A stretch of 64,000 nucleotides of DNA from Cognatundibacterium curvum (GCF_014284235.1 NZ_JACOGD010000006.1:33207-97206); one strand, 5' to 3'; counted from the stretch's first letter, positions 49,152 to 58,492 are shown. Translations and numbers: made by a program. Notes: a model not told the origin generated them from the sequence alone.

Positions 49152-50261
49152 ATGGTGGCTGACACCCTATGGCTGATGACCGCACGTTCACGCGGCGCCA
49201 GTCATTGGGTGGAAAACAGCCATTGCACCATAGAACAGCTGGATATAGACGGACATCCGGTTCCGGTGAGCCATCTGACTAAAAGTCAGTGGCAGGAAAG
49301 CTATGTCAGCAGCCTGCGCTCCGCCTGGTTACGCTACCCCCATCAGGAAGCTAAGCGCCATTTAACAGCAGGCCAGCTGGCGCTGTATCAGGCCGCCTCT
49401 TGCTTAATTCTAGGCCCGATATCCTTACTGATGCGCGCCGCCAGGCTGGATCAGGCTGCTATCCTGGCAAATCATCTGATCTCCACCAACCTGTATCCGC
49501 CATGGTTGCAAACCTCTATGCCCGAAGTTTTATGGCAGGCGCAACAACATTATCCGGATCGCCCTATCGTATTGCGAAATTTATGCCCGGCAGTACATCC
49601 CGAGCTGTTTGAGCAACTCAGGCAACAAGGCTGGCAAATGATCCCAGCGCGCCAGGTCTATTTATGTGATCCGGCCGATCCGGCGGTATGGCAACACAAT
49701 CACGTGCGTAAAGATGCCCGCTTGCTCGCTGATCAGGAAGTCGAACTGGTCGCCGCCAGCGCCTTACAACGTGAAGATATTCCAGCTTTGAGACGGCTAT
49801 TCCGTCAGTTGTTTATCGAAAAACATTCCTGTCTGAATCCGGATTTCAGTGATGATTTCTTTGAATTTTGCCTGGAAACGCAATTTCTGGATTGCTATGC
49901 ACTACGCTGGCAAGGCAAATGGGTAGGAATTCTGGGGGTGTATGCGCAACCGGAGAGCGGATGGATGACGACTCCACTCATAGGTTATGACACCCAGTTA
50001 CCTAAAGAATTAGGAATTTACCGTCGTTTAATGGCTTTATTACTGAAATTAGCCAAAGATAAGCAAATGAAGCTGCATTACAGTTCAGGTGCAGCCCAGT
50101 TCAAACTAGCCCGTGGCGGACAGCCAGCGCTTGAATATACTGCAGTCTACAGCCAGCATTTGCCGGTACTAAATAAGCTCAGTCTGAACCTGTTCAGCCG
50201 TTTATTACAACGCTGCGCCCCTGGCATTCTGTCTTATGCCGATAAACAAAAACCTGGCTAA
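49152..50261 (+). CDS. GNAT-like acyltransferase, partner of the BtaA-like gene
   Basis: A 369-residue protein starting 40 bp after the BtaA-like stop and so cotranscribed. It has no signal peptide; residues about 220-340 look like a GNAT/FemAB-type acyltransferase fold (REDIPALRRLFRQLFIEKHS, DCYALRWQGKWVGILGVYA, KLHYSSGAAQFKLARGG). The start is uncertain: ATG 49152 or TTG 49128. It shows no methyltransferase motif, so it is not BtaB. A role in acylating or modifying the lipid head group or a lipid precursor is inference from context. Confidence 0.65.
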   Translation: MVADTLWLMTARSRGASHWVENSHCTIEQLDIDGHPVPVSHLTKSQWQESYVSSLRSAWLRYPHQEAKRHLTAGQLALYQAASCLILGPISLLMRAARLDQAAILANHLISTNLYPPWLQTSMPEVLWQAQQHYPDRPIVLRNLCPAVHPELFEQLRQQGWQMIPARQVYLCDPADPAVWQHNHVRKDARLLADQEVELVAASALQREDIPALRRLFRQLFIEKHSCLNPDFSDDFFEFCLETQFLDCYALRWQGKWVGILGVYAQPESGWMTTPLIGYDTQLPKELGIYRRLMALLLKLAKDKQMKLHYSSGAAQFKLARGGQPALEYTAVYSQHLPVLNKLSLNLFSRLLQRCAPGILSYADKQKPG

Positions 50262-50444
50262 TCCCCCTTTTCAAACCGCAGGATCTTTCAAATGTTCAGT
50301 CCTGCGGTTTGTCAGGCTGATACAAAAACCAAAGAAAACCATCACCAAATGCTGGGGCTCATGCCAGGTCCTGGCAGTGCTGCCGGATGTCACCAGAGTA
50401 AAAATTGAAATAGAAACCAGCAAAAATGCACACTTTTTCAGCGC

Positions 50445-50690
50445 AATTCTCTGTGCATAACTGCGCTTATATCCCCAATACAGTTTGGGGAAAACCAAAA
50501 CTCTGCTGAAAAAAAATTTTTTTATCCCAAATCTGTCCTTTTCCTATACAAGCTTTATCAGTCCACATATACAGTCGCTAAGTGCTTGACTATGTGGGTA
50601 AAAACAGACTTATCCACATTTATCAGCTGCGTTAACAACTATTACTATATATATATAAATTAAAGACTCTATTTATACGCCGCAAACCAA
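50445..50690. repeat. DnaA-box intergenic element, copy A
   Basis: Palindrome 1 is TGTGCATAA-N8-ATATCCCCA at 50452-50477. Palindrome 2 lies 141 bp further, TGTGGGTAA-N8-TTATCCACA at 50593-50618. CTATACA at 50544 and GTTAACAACTAT at 50631 are shared with copy B at equal spacing. Confidence 0.75.
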
Positions 50691-51061
50691 AAACGCGGCC
50701 TGAATGAAAAACCCTGAGGGATAAACCGTGTCGCTAATCCAAGCAAATTTGAAAATATCCAAATAAGGTAAAAGCGCGTTTCTGACTAAAGTTGTTCAAG
50801 CAACTCAAGCATGGAAGTTGTTGATGAAGAAAAATTAAAATCCATGTCAGCGTTTTTAATGAATTCTTGAATGATTTTTTTAAATAAAAATTGCACAGCT
50901 TTTATTGCAAACCCGTTTTTCTCAAAGATTGATGATTGCAGGCTAAAAAGGAAGCACTGCGATAGCGGCTAGCAAGTGGAAAAGTCACTTTTTTTCCGCT
51001 ACAGACTGCATAAATGTCCATTTGCTAGCTAGAAATGTGGCTAAAAACGACTTTTTGAAAA

Positions 51062-51305
51062 TATTTTTTGTGGATAAGTCTACTTATATCCACTGCATAG
51101 AATGTGCGAATAGTGGTTTTCATTTGAAGAGCGACTTTTTTTACAGAATTTGTCCGCTTTCTATACAGACTTTCTGCACTTGTTTATCAATGCGCTAAAG
51201 TTTTGATTCTGTGGATGTTTACTTAGTTATCCACAGACAAGACAGGCTGTTAACAACTATCACTATTTTTATTTAAAGTTATTCATATTAAAGCTATCCA
51301 CACGC
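51062..51305. repeat. DnaA-box intergenic element, copy B
   Basis: Palindrome 1 is TGTGGATAA-N8-ATATCCACT at 51069-51094. Palindrome 2 lies 141 bp further, TGTGGATGT-N8-TTATCCACA at 51210-51235. CTATACA is at 51161 and GTTAACAACTAT at 51249. Copy B lies directly upstream of the DUF2059 gene. Confidence 0.75.
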
Positions 51306-51377
51306 CAAATTCCAGCTTTCCCCTTTTTCAAAAAAATCCTTTAGAATCCGACACTTATTCGAATTCAAAGGCGGGTT

Positions 51378-51890
51378 ATGAAAATCTGGACAGCTAGTGC
51401 GTTAAGCTTTTTGCTGGTGAGTGGTTTTGCCTGCGCAGAAAAACCGACTGAGCAATCGGTGAAAGAATTTTTGGAGGTGTCCAAAGGTAAAGAAACTTTT
51501 CAACAGATAGAAAAGCAACTAGACACCGTACTGGATAACTTCAACCGTGAAGCAGATTCAGGAAAATCTGCCGACCTGCAAAAACAAAAAGCAGTAGAAA
51601 AATTTAAAGCAAAAGTATTGAGTATTCGTAACGAAGCGATGAATTGGGACAAACTCGAATCCATGTTTATCGGAATTTACCAGGACAGCCTGAGCCAGGA
51701 AGAAATTGATGGTTTGATACAATTTTACCGTTCTCCGGTTGGACAGGCATCTTTAACAAAAATGCCACAAATTATGCTGAAAACGAATCAACAAATACAG
51801 GTAACGCTCCTTCCGATGATGGATAAAATCAAATTAGCCAGACAAGATTTGAAAGAAGAATTCGAAAAAATTGATAAGAAGAAAAAATAA
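51378..51890 (+). CDS. DUF2059 domain exported protein
   Basis: A 170-residue protein with a signal peptide (KIWTASALSFLLVSGFACA-EK) and the helical DUF2059 core (AMNWDKLESMFIGIYQDS, LSQEEIDGLIQFYRSPVGQA). Lysine-rich C-terminus. The function is unknown in the family. It lies between DnaA-box elements B and C in an AT-rich neighbourhood. Confidence 0.85.
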   Translation: MKIWTASALSFLLVSGFACAEKPTEQSVKEFLEVSKGKETFQQIEKQLDTVLDNFNREADSGKSADLQKQKAVEKFKAKVLSIRNEAMNWDKLESMFIGIYQDSLSQEEIDGLIQFYRSPVGQASLTKMPQIMLKTNQQIQVTLLPMMDKIKLARQDLKEEFEKIDKKKK

Positions 51891-52318
51891 GTGTTCTCGA
51901 TTTTGTGAGAACGAAAGAAATTGGGACAAAGGCTTACACTTCATTAATCGTTTTCAATAAGCGTGTACTGAGTTGTCTGTTGTGGGTAAGCCTAAACTTA
52001 TCTACGGGGATGGCGGTAGGAAGCAAGATTCCTGATTGTTACTTACGTAAAAAATACAAAAAATAAACTTCTTTAGACTCGGAAATTGAAGGCAGTTGCT
52101 CAGGTTTTCGTGTGTATAACTGACTCAATATCCACATTGACCAGTGCGCTACGCTGATACCTGGTAGTGCAAAACCTGCTCAATTTGTAAAAAAAATGCT
52201 GGCTGGCATATCGTCAGCGCAAAATAGATGCACTTCATTCCTGAAAAATGAAATGAAAATCGCAGCAGATAAGGTTTATCTGTCGTGATATCTCTGAAAA
52301 TTCTGCATTGGAGCGTCT
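51891..52318. repeat. Gap holding a third, diverged DnaA-box element (copy C, about 51975-52150)
   Basis: 428 bp without a gene. Palindromes TGTGGGTAA-N8-TTATCTACG (51981-52006) and TGTGTATAA-N8-ATATCCACA (52111-52136) are 130 bp apart, the same 17-bp offset inside each. The rest is AT-rich. It precedes the zinc-ribbon membrane protein gene. Confidence 0.6.
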
Positions 52319-53404
52319 ATGTATCAACAATTACGTGCACCGGAACGTTTATTCCGGCTTGGTCAATGGGTAGTCGCATTCTTATTTGCCTTTTTTCTCA
52401 TCAAAGTCGGTGCCAGTCTGATCGCTGATCTGCCCTTGTTATCCACAGGTCCGCAGCAAAGTGATTTTTTAGATCAGCGCAGCGCGCAGCAAGTACAACA
52501 GCAAATATTGCCCTTGGAACAAAGTATTGCCGAATTGCAAAAATATGCTGAATTAAGTCAGGAGCGCTTACTCCGTAGTCAGGATGAGTACAGTAAGGAT
52601 AAGCAAAGTTTTGATAACTGGCGTGCTGCACGCGGCAGCACTGAGCAGGCGGAAAATAATCCCGAGGTGATCAGCCGGGTCAGAAAACTGGATGAACAAC
52701 TCAAAAAGCAAACTGCTATTTCCTCCGAACTACAACAATGGCAAAAGAAAATCGAAGCACAACGTGATCGTTTGCAACCCTTACAGCAACAGCTCAACGC
52801 GCTCAATAATCAGGCCAATCAGGCTTATGAGCAGGCGCTGTATCACTCCTCCTTAAAAGCATTCGCAATACGCTTATTGTTTGTCGCGCCTTTATTGATT
52901 GCTGCTATCTGGTTATTTCGCCGCCATCGCAATAGTCAGCACTGGCCCTTCGCCTGGGGCTTTATCTTTTTTGCCTTATTCGCCTTCTTTTTTGAGCTGG
53001 TTCCCTATCTGCCCAGCTTTGGCGGCTATATCCGCTATGGGGTTGGCGCTTTACTGACCTTTCTCGGCGGAAAAGCCTTAATGCACGCGCTGCAGCAGTA
53101 CCTGGAAAGAAAGCATCAGGAACAGACTGCGCCACAGGAAGAACGCAAGCAGGAGATCCGCTACGAAAAGGCGCTGGAGTCTATGGCCAAAGGACAATGC
53201 CCGGGTTGTGAACGAGGCATGCCGGGCATAGAAGGAGCAGTCTTGAACTATTGCATGCATTGTGGCCTGAAAACGCATGAAGTCTGTAGTCAATGCGGTT
53301 TGCGACATAATGCGTTTTTCCCCTATTGTCCTGCATGTGGATCGGCTGCTGCTGCCCATCCCAGAGCCGCAACTGTTACGCAGGAAAGTAAAAATCAGGC
53401 ATGA
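52319..53404 (+). CDS. Membrane protein with coiled coil and C-terminal zinc ribbon
   Basis: A 361-residue protein, family not recognised. N-terminal membrane helix (WVVAFLFAFFLIKVGASLIA), a long glutamine-rich coiled coil (about 50-170), three more hydrophobic helices (about 180-260), then a cytosolic tail with six C-x-x-C-type cysteines (CPGCERG, CMHCG, CSQCG, CPACG) forming a double zinc ribbon. Possibly a membrane-bound scaffold; function unknown. Confidence 0.75.
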   Translation: MYQQLRAPERLFRLGQWVVAFLFAFFLIKVGASLIADLPLLSTGPQQSDFLDQRSAQQVQQQILPLEQSIAELQKYAELSQERLLRSQDEYSKDKQSFDNWRAARGSTEQAENNPEVISRVRKLDEQLKKQTAISSELQQWQKKIEAQRDRLQPLQQQLNALNNQANQAYEQALYHSSLKAFAIRLLFVAPLLIAAIWLFRRHRNSQHWPFAWGFIFFALFAFFFELVPYLPSFGGYIRYGVGALLTFLGGKALMHALQQYLERKHQEQTAPQEERKQEIRYEKALESMAKGQCPGCERGMPGIEGAVLNYCMHCGLKTHEVCSQCGLRHNAFFPYCPACGSAAAAHPRAATVTQESKNQA

Positions 53405-53467
53405 TTTCAGGAATTATTGACTATGCTGCAGTAGGTACTGTTGTGCTAAACCCAGAAAGGAAATCGA

Positions 53468-53890
53468 ATGAAACAGCCACTGCTCTTGATATTGGGCTTT
53501 GCAGTGAACATCTTGTACCCTTTGCAGGCCTCTGCCTGTGATTTTGTACCGGGTAAATATCAACAGATTACCGAGTCCGAATTATCCGTTTCTCTGGAGT
53601 TAAACAAAAATGCACAGTTCGTGCTGACTCAGGAACGCTGGTTAGCCGGAGCACACCAGCTACGTGAAACGCATATTTATCGTGGAACCTGGAAATGTGA
53701 TCATGCGCAGCTGGAATTGCATTATTCAGCACAGACAGTGCAGGGAATCTGGGCTGAAGAAGACCTCAGTCATTACGGCAAAGTCAAATCGGCCAGGTCT
53801 TTACATTTTGCAGTACAGAAAACAGAAGACAAAATATTTAATGGAGCGAGCTTTTGGCCGCAATCGGTCATCCTTAGTTTCAAATCCTGA
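53468..53890 (+). CDS. Hypothetical exported protein
   Basis: A 140-residue protein with a signal peptide (QPLLLILGFAVNILYPLQASA) and a mature part rich in beta-type sequence (CDFVPGKYQQITESELSVSL, THIYRGTWKCDHAQLELHYS). Two cysteines may form a disulfide. It follows the zinc-ribbon gene by 63 bp, possibly in one unit. Family not recognised. Confidence 0.7.
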   Translation: MKQPLLLILGFAVNILYPLQASACDFVPGKYQQITESELSVSLELNKNAQFVLTQERWLAGAHQLRETHIYRGTWKCDHAQLELHYSAQTVQGIWAEEDLSHYGKVKSARSLHFAVQKTEDKIFNGASFWPQSVILSFKS

Positions 53891-53892
53891 AA

Positions 53893-53920
53893 AAAACGCC
53901 AGCTTAAATGCTGGCGTTTT
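53893..53920. terminator. Bidirectional terminator
   Basis: AAAACGCCAGC-TTAAAT-GCTGGCGTTTT between convergent genes. Confidence 0.9.
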
Positions 53921-53950
53921 GTTTTGCGATGAGATTTTCAGTGAAATTTT

Positions 53951-56899
53951 TCAAGGATTAGTAGATGAGGTTCGCTCCGGAACGACAAATTCACCGATGA
54001 GAACTTTATCTTTTTGCTTGTCCAGCCTGACGGTGATGTATTGATCTTGCTGACCGGGCAGACCGAACTTTGTCGACAAACGCAGCATCAGGGTAATCGC
54101 ACCAGCGATCAGTTGCTGATTATGTCCAAAGAACTGAGTCTCCACGCGGTAAGTACCGGGTTTGGCGATCTTCAGTGAGAATTCTTCTGGACCATAGCCG
54201 CCGGTGAAATCACGCGACAAACTGCCACCCTGATAACTGAGTGGATGGCCGTAATAGGTTTTTTCCCCGTTCGGGTCGGTCACCCACAAATCGATATCGG
54301 TATTGTCAGCATCCCAGCTCAGGACCGCACGTATATCCAGCGGAAGATTACGCAACAAACGTTTATCCAGGCGCGAGGTATCCAGCGTTTGCTGGCCTGA
54401 CTGAGCCAGAATGGCATTGAGTTCGGCCAATGCAATCAGTTCTATATCTGCAAAGCGTTCATGCCATGGCCGGCTCACGACTTGCCACAACTGATCGATC
54501 GCAGCCTGAGGCTGGCCAGCCGCTGCCAGAGCCAGTCCTAAATCGCGGTAGGATTGCGGCTCGTTTGGGCTTAAGCGTAATACGGTTTGCAAGACAGGAA
54601 CCGCCAGTTCTGGCCGTTTCGCCTGTACGAGCCGGTAAGCCAGCAAACGTAGCACCTGACGGTTTTCCAGCTGCATTTCAGCCAGATTAGACAGCACACG
54701 CAGACTCAGATCAGTTTGACCACGTTCCATGAACAGATCCGCCGCATCCAGAAAAAATGCACTGCTATTTTGATAGCTGGGTTTTTCATCCAGATAGATG
54801 CGATACATATCGGCCACGGGTGCCGCCTGCAAACGACGGTAATAGGCCGCATCAGGTTCCCATTTTTTCAGTTGTATCGCTGCTTCCGTGCCGGACCCGG
54901 CCGTAGTCGGGGCGAGTGATTTCGCCGCGACTACGCTGACTTCCGGTGGCGGGGTAAAACTCATGGCTACCGGTGCCGGTGCTGCCAGTACGCGTGGCAT
55001 CGCAATACCGCGCTCAGCGGCAGCGGGTGCCAGGCCGGTGGCAGCGATGGGAAGCGGTTTAGGCAATACAGGCTTATCCTTAGGAAAATCTTTTTCCCAC
55101 CATGCTATTTTCTTTTCAAATCTGGTTCTGATCAGGTCCAGCTGGTCGGCTTGATCCTTGAGTTGCGCAGAGGTTTTTTGAGCCAGCAATTTGTCGTAAC
55201 TGGCGCGTAATTCATCCGGTGGAGTGATTTCGTAACGCACATAGTCGGCCACGGTATCAAGCACGATGAGTGAGGTTTCTGCGGTAGGGATATTGAATTG
55301 CTGACCCAGCCGGCGTATTGCAGCACGCTGGGTCGCGCTATCCTGCATCAGTTGTGCCAATTGCAGTTCACCCCAACGCCGTGCCGCGATACCGGCGTTG
55401 GCCGCATTGGCTGCCGAGTCCAGCTTGACGACGCTGCTGCGTCGTTTGCCATCAGGCTGCTGCCACTCTAATCGTAAGTCTGCTTGTGGCGAGGACAGGA
55501 TACCGGCAATACGCCAGCGTCCCTGCTCAGGATAGACCGATGCGGTGACGATCTGTGTGGCCGCATTGCTGACTATGTTATGCAAGCGTAAAGCCTGCGT
55601 GTTTAAGGCGAGTGCGGCTTGCGGCGTTGTGACTTGCTGTAAGTCCAGCACTTGCGCTCCGCTGCTTTCTGCAATGCCGCGTAATGCAGGCAAATCGCAG
55701 GTTTGACTGGCCACAATGCTATACACGGGAATGCGGGCTGAGCCCAGTACCTGGCGCAGACTGTCTTTGCCCCAGTTCATGATACCGTCGCTGAATAACA
55801 AAGCGAGCTGACTACCATCCTTTATGGTATATGCGGCGGCATTGCTGGCGCCGTCATACACTACTTGTTGTAGGGCGGAACGCAGACCATCCCACTGACC
55901 ACCGCGCACCTGGAACTGTAGTGCGCTTTCCGCCTGGTCACGCAGTAATTTCAATTCCACATCGACATCACCCAACTGACGCAAATACTGATCCAGCAAT
56001 GCGAATTCTTTTTCATGCTGGCGCTGGGCCCCGGAGCCGGAGGCATCCCACAGGATAAGAATTTTTTTAGGAGCGGGACGCGGGCTATTCAATGGCGCCA
56101 CCGGGACTTCAGCGTAGAAATACTGCTGGTTTTGAAAGCTTGTATAGCTGCTTACAGCTTCGTTCTTTGCCGGGATCAGCAATTCCAGCAATCCGTTTTG
56201 CGGATGCACATCCTTTGCCTGCCAGCTGATCACGCTTTGGCTGTTTTCATCCAGTTTATGTACATCGTTTTGCATGCTGCGTAACTGAATTTGGCGCGCA
56301 CCAATTCCTTCTATCTGTATGTGCGCATCCAGTTTTCCAGCCAGCATACCGAACTGTAAAGGGGCCCGGAATAGATACTGACCGGTTTGATTCGCTATCA
56401 GAGTCTGGTCTATTTGCAGCTGTACGGTACGCTTGCCTTTTGCCGGTAAAGGATAGATACGTAAGCGGTATTGATTTCCGCGAGTGACCTCCAGTAAGGC
56501 AGGATCTACCCGGGTACGGCTGATATCTTCAAATACTTGTTGACCCCGGTCTTTTTCCACCACGACAGCCTGCCGCAATTTGCCATCGAAATCCAATGCA
56601 AAGCCACTGACAGATTGACCATGAGCAAGTGGGAACTCTAACTGTCCTTCCAGCGCTCTTTCATTTGGGTTGTAGAAACTCAGTTCGATGACACTGCGTG
56701 CCTGACTGCCGCTGATTTGCGTTTTCAGACTGACCTGCTCCAGTCTGACAGGAATTTTTGCTTCAGGTATTCGCAAGACCGGAGGAACTGGCAGGATGCG
56801 GTTTGTATCAGGTGGCAGTGTATTGGTCTGGGCGGCTAGCTGTGAGGAAAATAAGCCTGCCAGTAACAGCATGCTCAGGCGGATGGTCGGCTGGGTCAT
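53951..56899 (-). CDS. VIT/VWA domain protein with TPR-like region and DUF2135
   Basis: A 982-residue exported protein (signal TIRLSMLLLAGLFSSQLAAQT). Order of parts: VIT domain (about 45-170; QVSLKTQISGSQARSVIELSF), a VWA domain (about 275-440) with metal-site motif LWDASGSGAQ, a disordered proline/alanine linker (about 610-670), a TPR-like helical region (about 680-830; LSPNEPQSYRDLGLALAAAG), and C-terminal DUF2135 (VLSWDADNTDIDLWVTDPNG). Such proteins are thought to act in envelope assembly or signalling; the role here is unknown. Confidence 0.88.
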   Translation of the reverse strand: MTQPTIRLSMLLLAGLFSSQLAAQTNTLPPDTNRILPVPPVLRIPEAKIPVRLEQVSLKTQISGSQARSVIELSFYNPNERALEGQLEFPLAHGQSVSGFALDFDGKLRQAVVVEKDRGQQVFEDISRTRVDPALLEVTRGNQYRLRIYPLPAKGKRTVQLQIDQTLIANQTGQYLFRAPLQFGMLAGKLDAHIQIEGIGARQIQLRSMQNDVHKLDENSQSVISWQAKDVHPQNGLLELLIPAKNEAVSSYTSFQNQQYFYAEVPVAPLNSPRPAPKKILILWDASGSGAQRQHEKEFALLDQYLRQLGDVDVELKLLRDQAESALQFQVRGGQWDGLRSALQQVVYDGASNAAAYTIKDGSQLALLFSDGIMNWGKDSLRQVLGSARIPVYSIVASQTCDLPALRGIAESSGAQVLDLQQVTTPQAALALNTQALRLHNIVSNAATQIVTASVYPEQGRWRIAGILSSPQADLRLEWQQPDGKRRSSVVKLDSAANAANAGIAARRWGELQLAQLMQDSATQRAAIRRLGQQFNIPTAETSLIVLDTVADYVRYEITPPDELRASYDKLLAQKTSAQLKDQADQLDLIRTRFEKKIAWWEKDFPKDKPVLPKPLPIAATGLAPAAAERGIAMPRVLAAPAPVAMSFTPPPEVSVVAAKSLAPTTAGSGTEAAIQLKKWEPDAAYYRRLQAAPVADMYRIYLDEKPSYQNSSAFFLDAADLFMERGQTDLSLRVLSNLAEMQLENRQVLRLLAYRLVQAKRPELAVPVLQTVLRLSPNEPQSYRDLGLALAAAGQPQAAIDQLWQVVSRPWHERFADIELIALAELNAILAQSGQQTLDTSRLDKRLLRNLPLDIRAVLSWDADNTDIDLWVTDPNGEKTYYGHPLSYQGGSLSRDFTGGYGPEEFSLKIAKPGTYRVETQFFGHNQQLIAGAITLMLRLSTKFGLPGQQDQYITVRLDKQKDKVLIGEFVVPERTSSTNP

Positions 56900-57059
56900 G
56901 ATTATTATCCTTTATGAAAGTACCTTACTGTAACGGTAAATTCAGCTGCCGCGCTGACAAAGCGCGTGAGATATTTTCCAAACAGTGCAGACCCGTCCGC
57001 ATTCAGGCAAAGTCTGTCCGCCCAAGTAAGGAGGAAGAATTATTTTCTATTTGAAGAAA

Positions 57060-58022
57060 TCAAAGCTGATCCTGAGCTGGGATAGCAGAAAGCAGATTTT
57101 CAAATGCTGTCCGGAAATACAATTCATAACTATCCTGTTCCACGTAACCAAGATGCGGCGTGGCAAGCACATTATCTCTGTGCAGCAAAGGATGATGCGG
57201 CGTGATGGGTTCACTTTCAAATACGTCGATCGCAGCGAAGCCAGGGCGGCCACTGTCTAAGGCCAGACTCAGCGCATCGGTCTGTACTAATTCGGCCCGG
57301 CTGGTGTTAACGAACAGCGCGTCGGCCTTCATTTGCTGTAAATCATCCAGAGTGACAATGCCACGTGTTGCTTCATTCAGGCGTAAATGCAAACTGATCA
57401 CATCACAGTCACGAAAAAACTGTTCCCGGCTGTCCGCAGCCTGAAAGCCATCAGCGCGTGCCTTGTCGCGACTTGCTTCTCTGCCCCAGACCATAACCTG
57501 CATACCGAAAGCTTGTGCGTAAGACGCGATACGTTGCCCGATTTTTCCATAGCCCCAGATGCCCAGCGTCCGTTTTTTGAGTACGCGTCCCAGGCCATTG
57601 TGTTCAGCACGTAAAGAAGAGGTTTGCCAGCAGCCTTGTTGTAACAGCGACGCATAAGAATACAGCCGGCGTGATGCCATCATGATCATGGCCCAGGTCA
57701 GCTCGGCCGGTGCGGTCGGATCACCGATGCCCTCCACAACGCGTATCCCCAGTTCTTCTGCGGCCTCCAGGTCGATATTGCCTGAGACTTTGCCCGTCTG
57801 AGAAATGATGCGCAGATTCGGCAACTTTTGCAGCAAGGCACGGCTCAAATGGGTACGCTCCCGTATCAGCACCAGTGCTTCAAATGGCGCCAGTCGTATC
57901 GCTAATTGTCCAATTCCCACTGCGCTATTGTGAAAAACTTTCACTTCATGCCCATTGAGTAAAGAAAAACAAGGCAGTTGACGTACCGCATCCTGATAGT
58001 CATCAAGTATCGCGATTTTCAT
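57060..58022 (-). CDS. D-2-hydroxyacid dehydrogenase family protein
   Basis: A 320-residue NAD-dependent enzyme with the dinucleotide motif LGIWGYGKIGQRIASYAQAF and the catalytic triad in FVNTSRAELV (Arg), DVFESEPIT (Glu) and LATPHLGYVEQ (His). The N-terminus KIAILDDYQDAVRQLPCFSL is typical of a glyoxylate/hydroxypyruvate-type subgroup. The substrate is not known. A MITE-like repeat lies just upstream. Confidence 0.92.
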   Translation of the reverse strand: MKIAILDDYQDAVRQLPCFSLLNGHEVKVFHNSAVGIGQLAIRLAPFEALVLIRERTHLSRALLQKLPNLRIISQTGKVSGNIDLEAAEELGIRVVEGIGDPTAPAELTWAMIMMASRRLYSYASLLQQGCWQTSSLRAEHNGLGRVLKKRTLGIWGYGKIGQRIASYAQAFGMQVMVWGREASRDKARADGFQAADSREQFFRDCDVISLHLRLNEATRGIVTLDDLQQMKADALFVNTSRAELVQTDALSLALDSGRPGFAAIDVFESEPITPHHPLLHRDNVLATPHLGYVEQDSYELYFRTAFENLLSAIPAQDQL

Positions 58023-58090
58023 TTGGGACTCCTGTTTGTATAGAAGGTAAGCACAGAATCAACATAGGATCAGAGACCGATGAAAGAGTT

Positions 58091-58195
58091 TCGGACTGAC
58101 ACAAAACTGCCCCAGCGGCGTTATGGCTCCTTGTCGTACACTGTGTACTGCCTGCGTCGCCATGCCTTGCCGGAACAATTTTGCGTCAGTCCTTA
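58091..58195. mobile_element. MITE-like element, short copy
   Basis: About 105 bp with inverted ends CGGACTGACACAAAA and TTTTGCGTCAGTCCT. The interior shares GTACTGCCTGCGTCGCCA (58145-58162) and TTATGGCTCC with the long copy at 10593-10796 in the opposite orientation, but lacks that copy's two internal hairpins. Confidence 0.75.
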
Positions 58196-58269
58196 CTTTC
58201 ATATTTAGTGTTACTATGATAATAATTTTGACGCAAAATTCGCCCCAAAGCGTAGGCGGGTGTACAATA

Positions 58270-58485
58270 GCCGGCTAAGTAGCTTTTTGATTCTGACGCC
58301 CGCTTAACAGTTGGCGCTAGCTGGGGTCCGGACTATCCGCCGGACCACCTATTATCCGACAGAACCGCCGCTATGGTGTTTGCTTCGCTTGAGCTGGGAC
58401 CTGATCCACTGTGCTCGCGGGCTACAAATGTCAACGACGATCCTGCCGTGCCGCTACACCGGTTTTTTTATTGAAATGGCATTGG
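58270..58485 (+). promoter_or_regulatory. Structured leader of pckG, type unknown
   Basis: Between a TACAAT hexamer (58262) and the pckG ribosome site lies a GC-rich, hairpin-rich segment. A perfect 7-bp stem GGTCCGG-N8-CCGGACC is clear, and a T-run follows near 58465-58472. It may be a riboswitch-like leader or small RNA. It does not match the TPP or FMN riboswitch patterns I know. Confidence 0.35.
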
Positions 58486-58492
58486 AGGTAGT

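Larger units (their letters stand above)
50262..51377. other. 1.1-kb AT-rich gap with two copies of a DnaA-box element
   Basis: No credible gene. It holds copies A (50445-50690) and B (51062-51305) of a repeated element with facing DnaA boxes. Between them (50700-51060) is AT-rich, structureless DNA, in which a 19-codon frame near 50811 is the only open stretch noticed. The end of the gap is the promoter of the DUF2059 gene. Confidence 0.6.
58023..58492. other. Intergenic region with a MITE-like copy and the pckG leader
   Basis: 470 bp. The left part holds the short MITE-like copy (58091-58195) and a half-end fragment (58230-58246). The right part (from about 58262) is a GC-rich leader of pckG with a perfect GGTCCGG/CCGGACC stem and a final T-run (tttttttatt) 15 bp before the ribosome site. 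The small frame at 58311 is not credible. Confidence 0.5.

Noticed and set aside
58380-58425. TPP-riboswitch-like string acctgatcc in the pckG leader
   Set aside because: The required CTGAGA box and the rest of the TPP core are absent.
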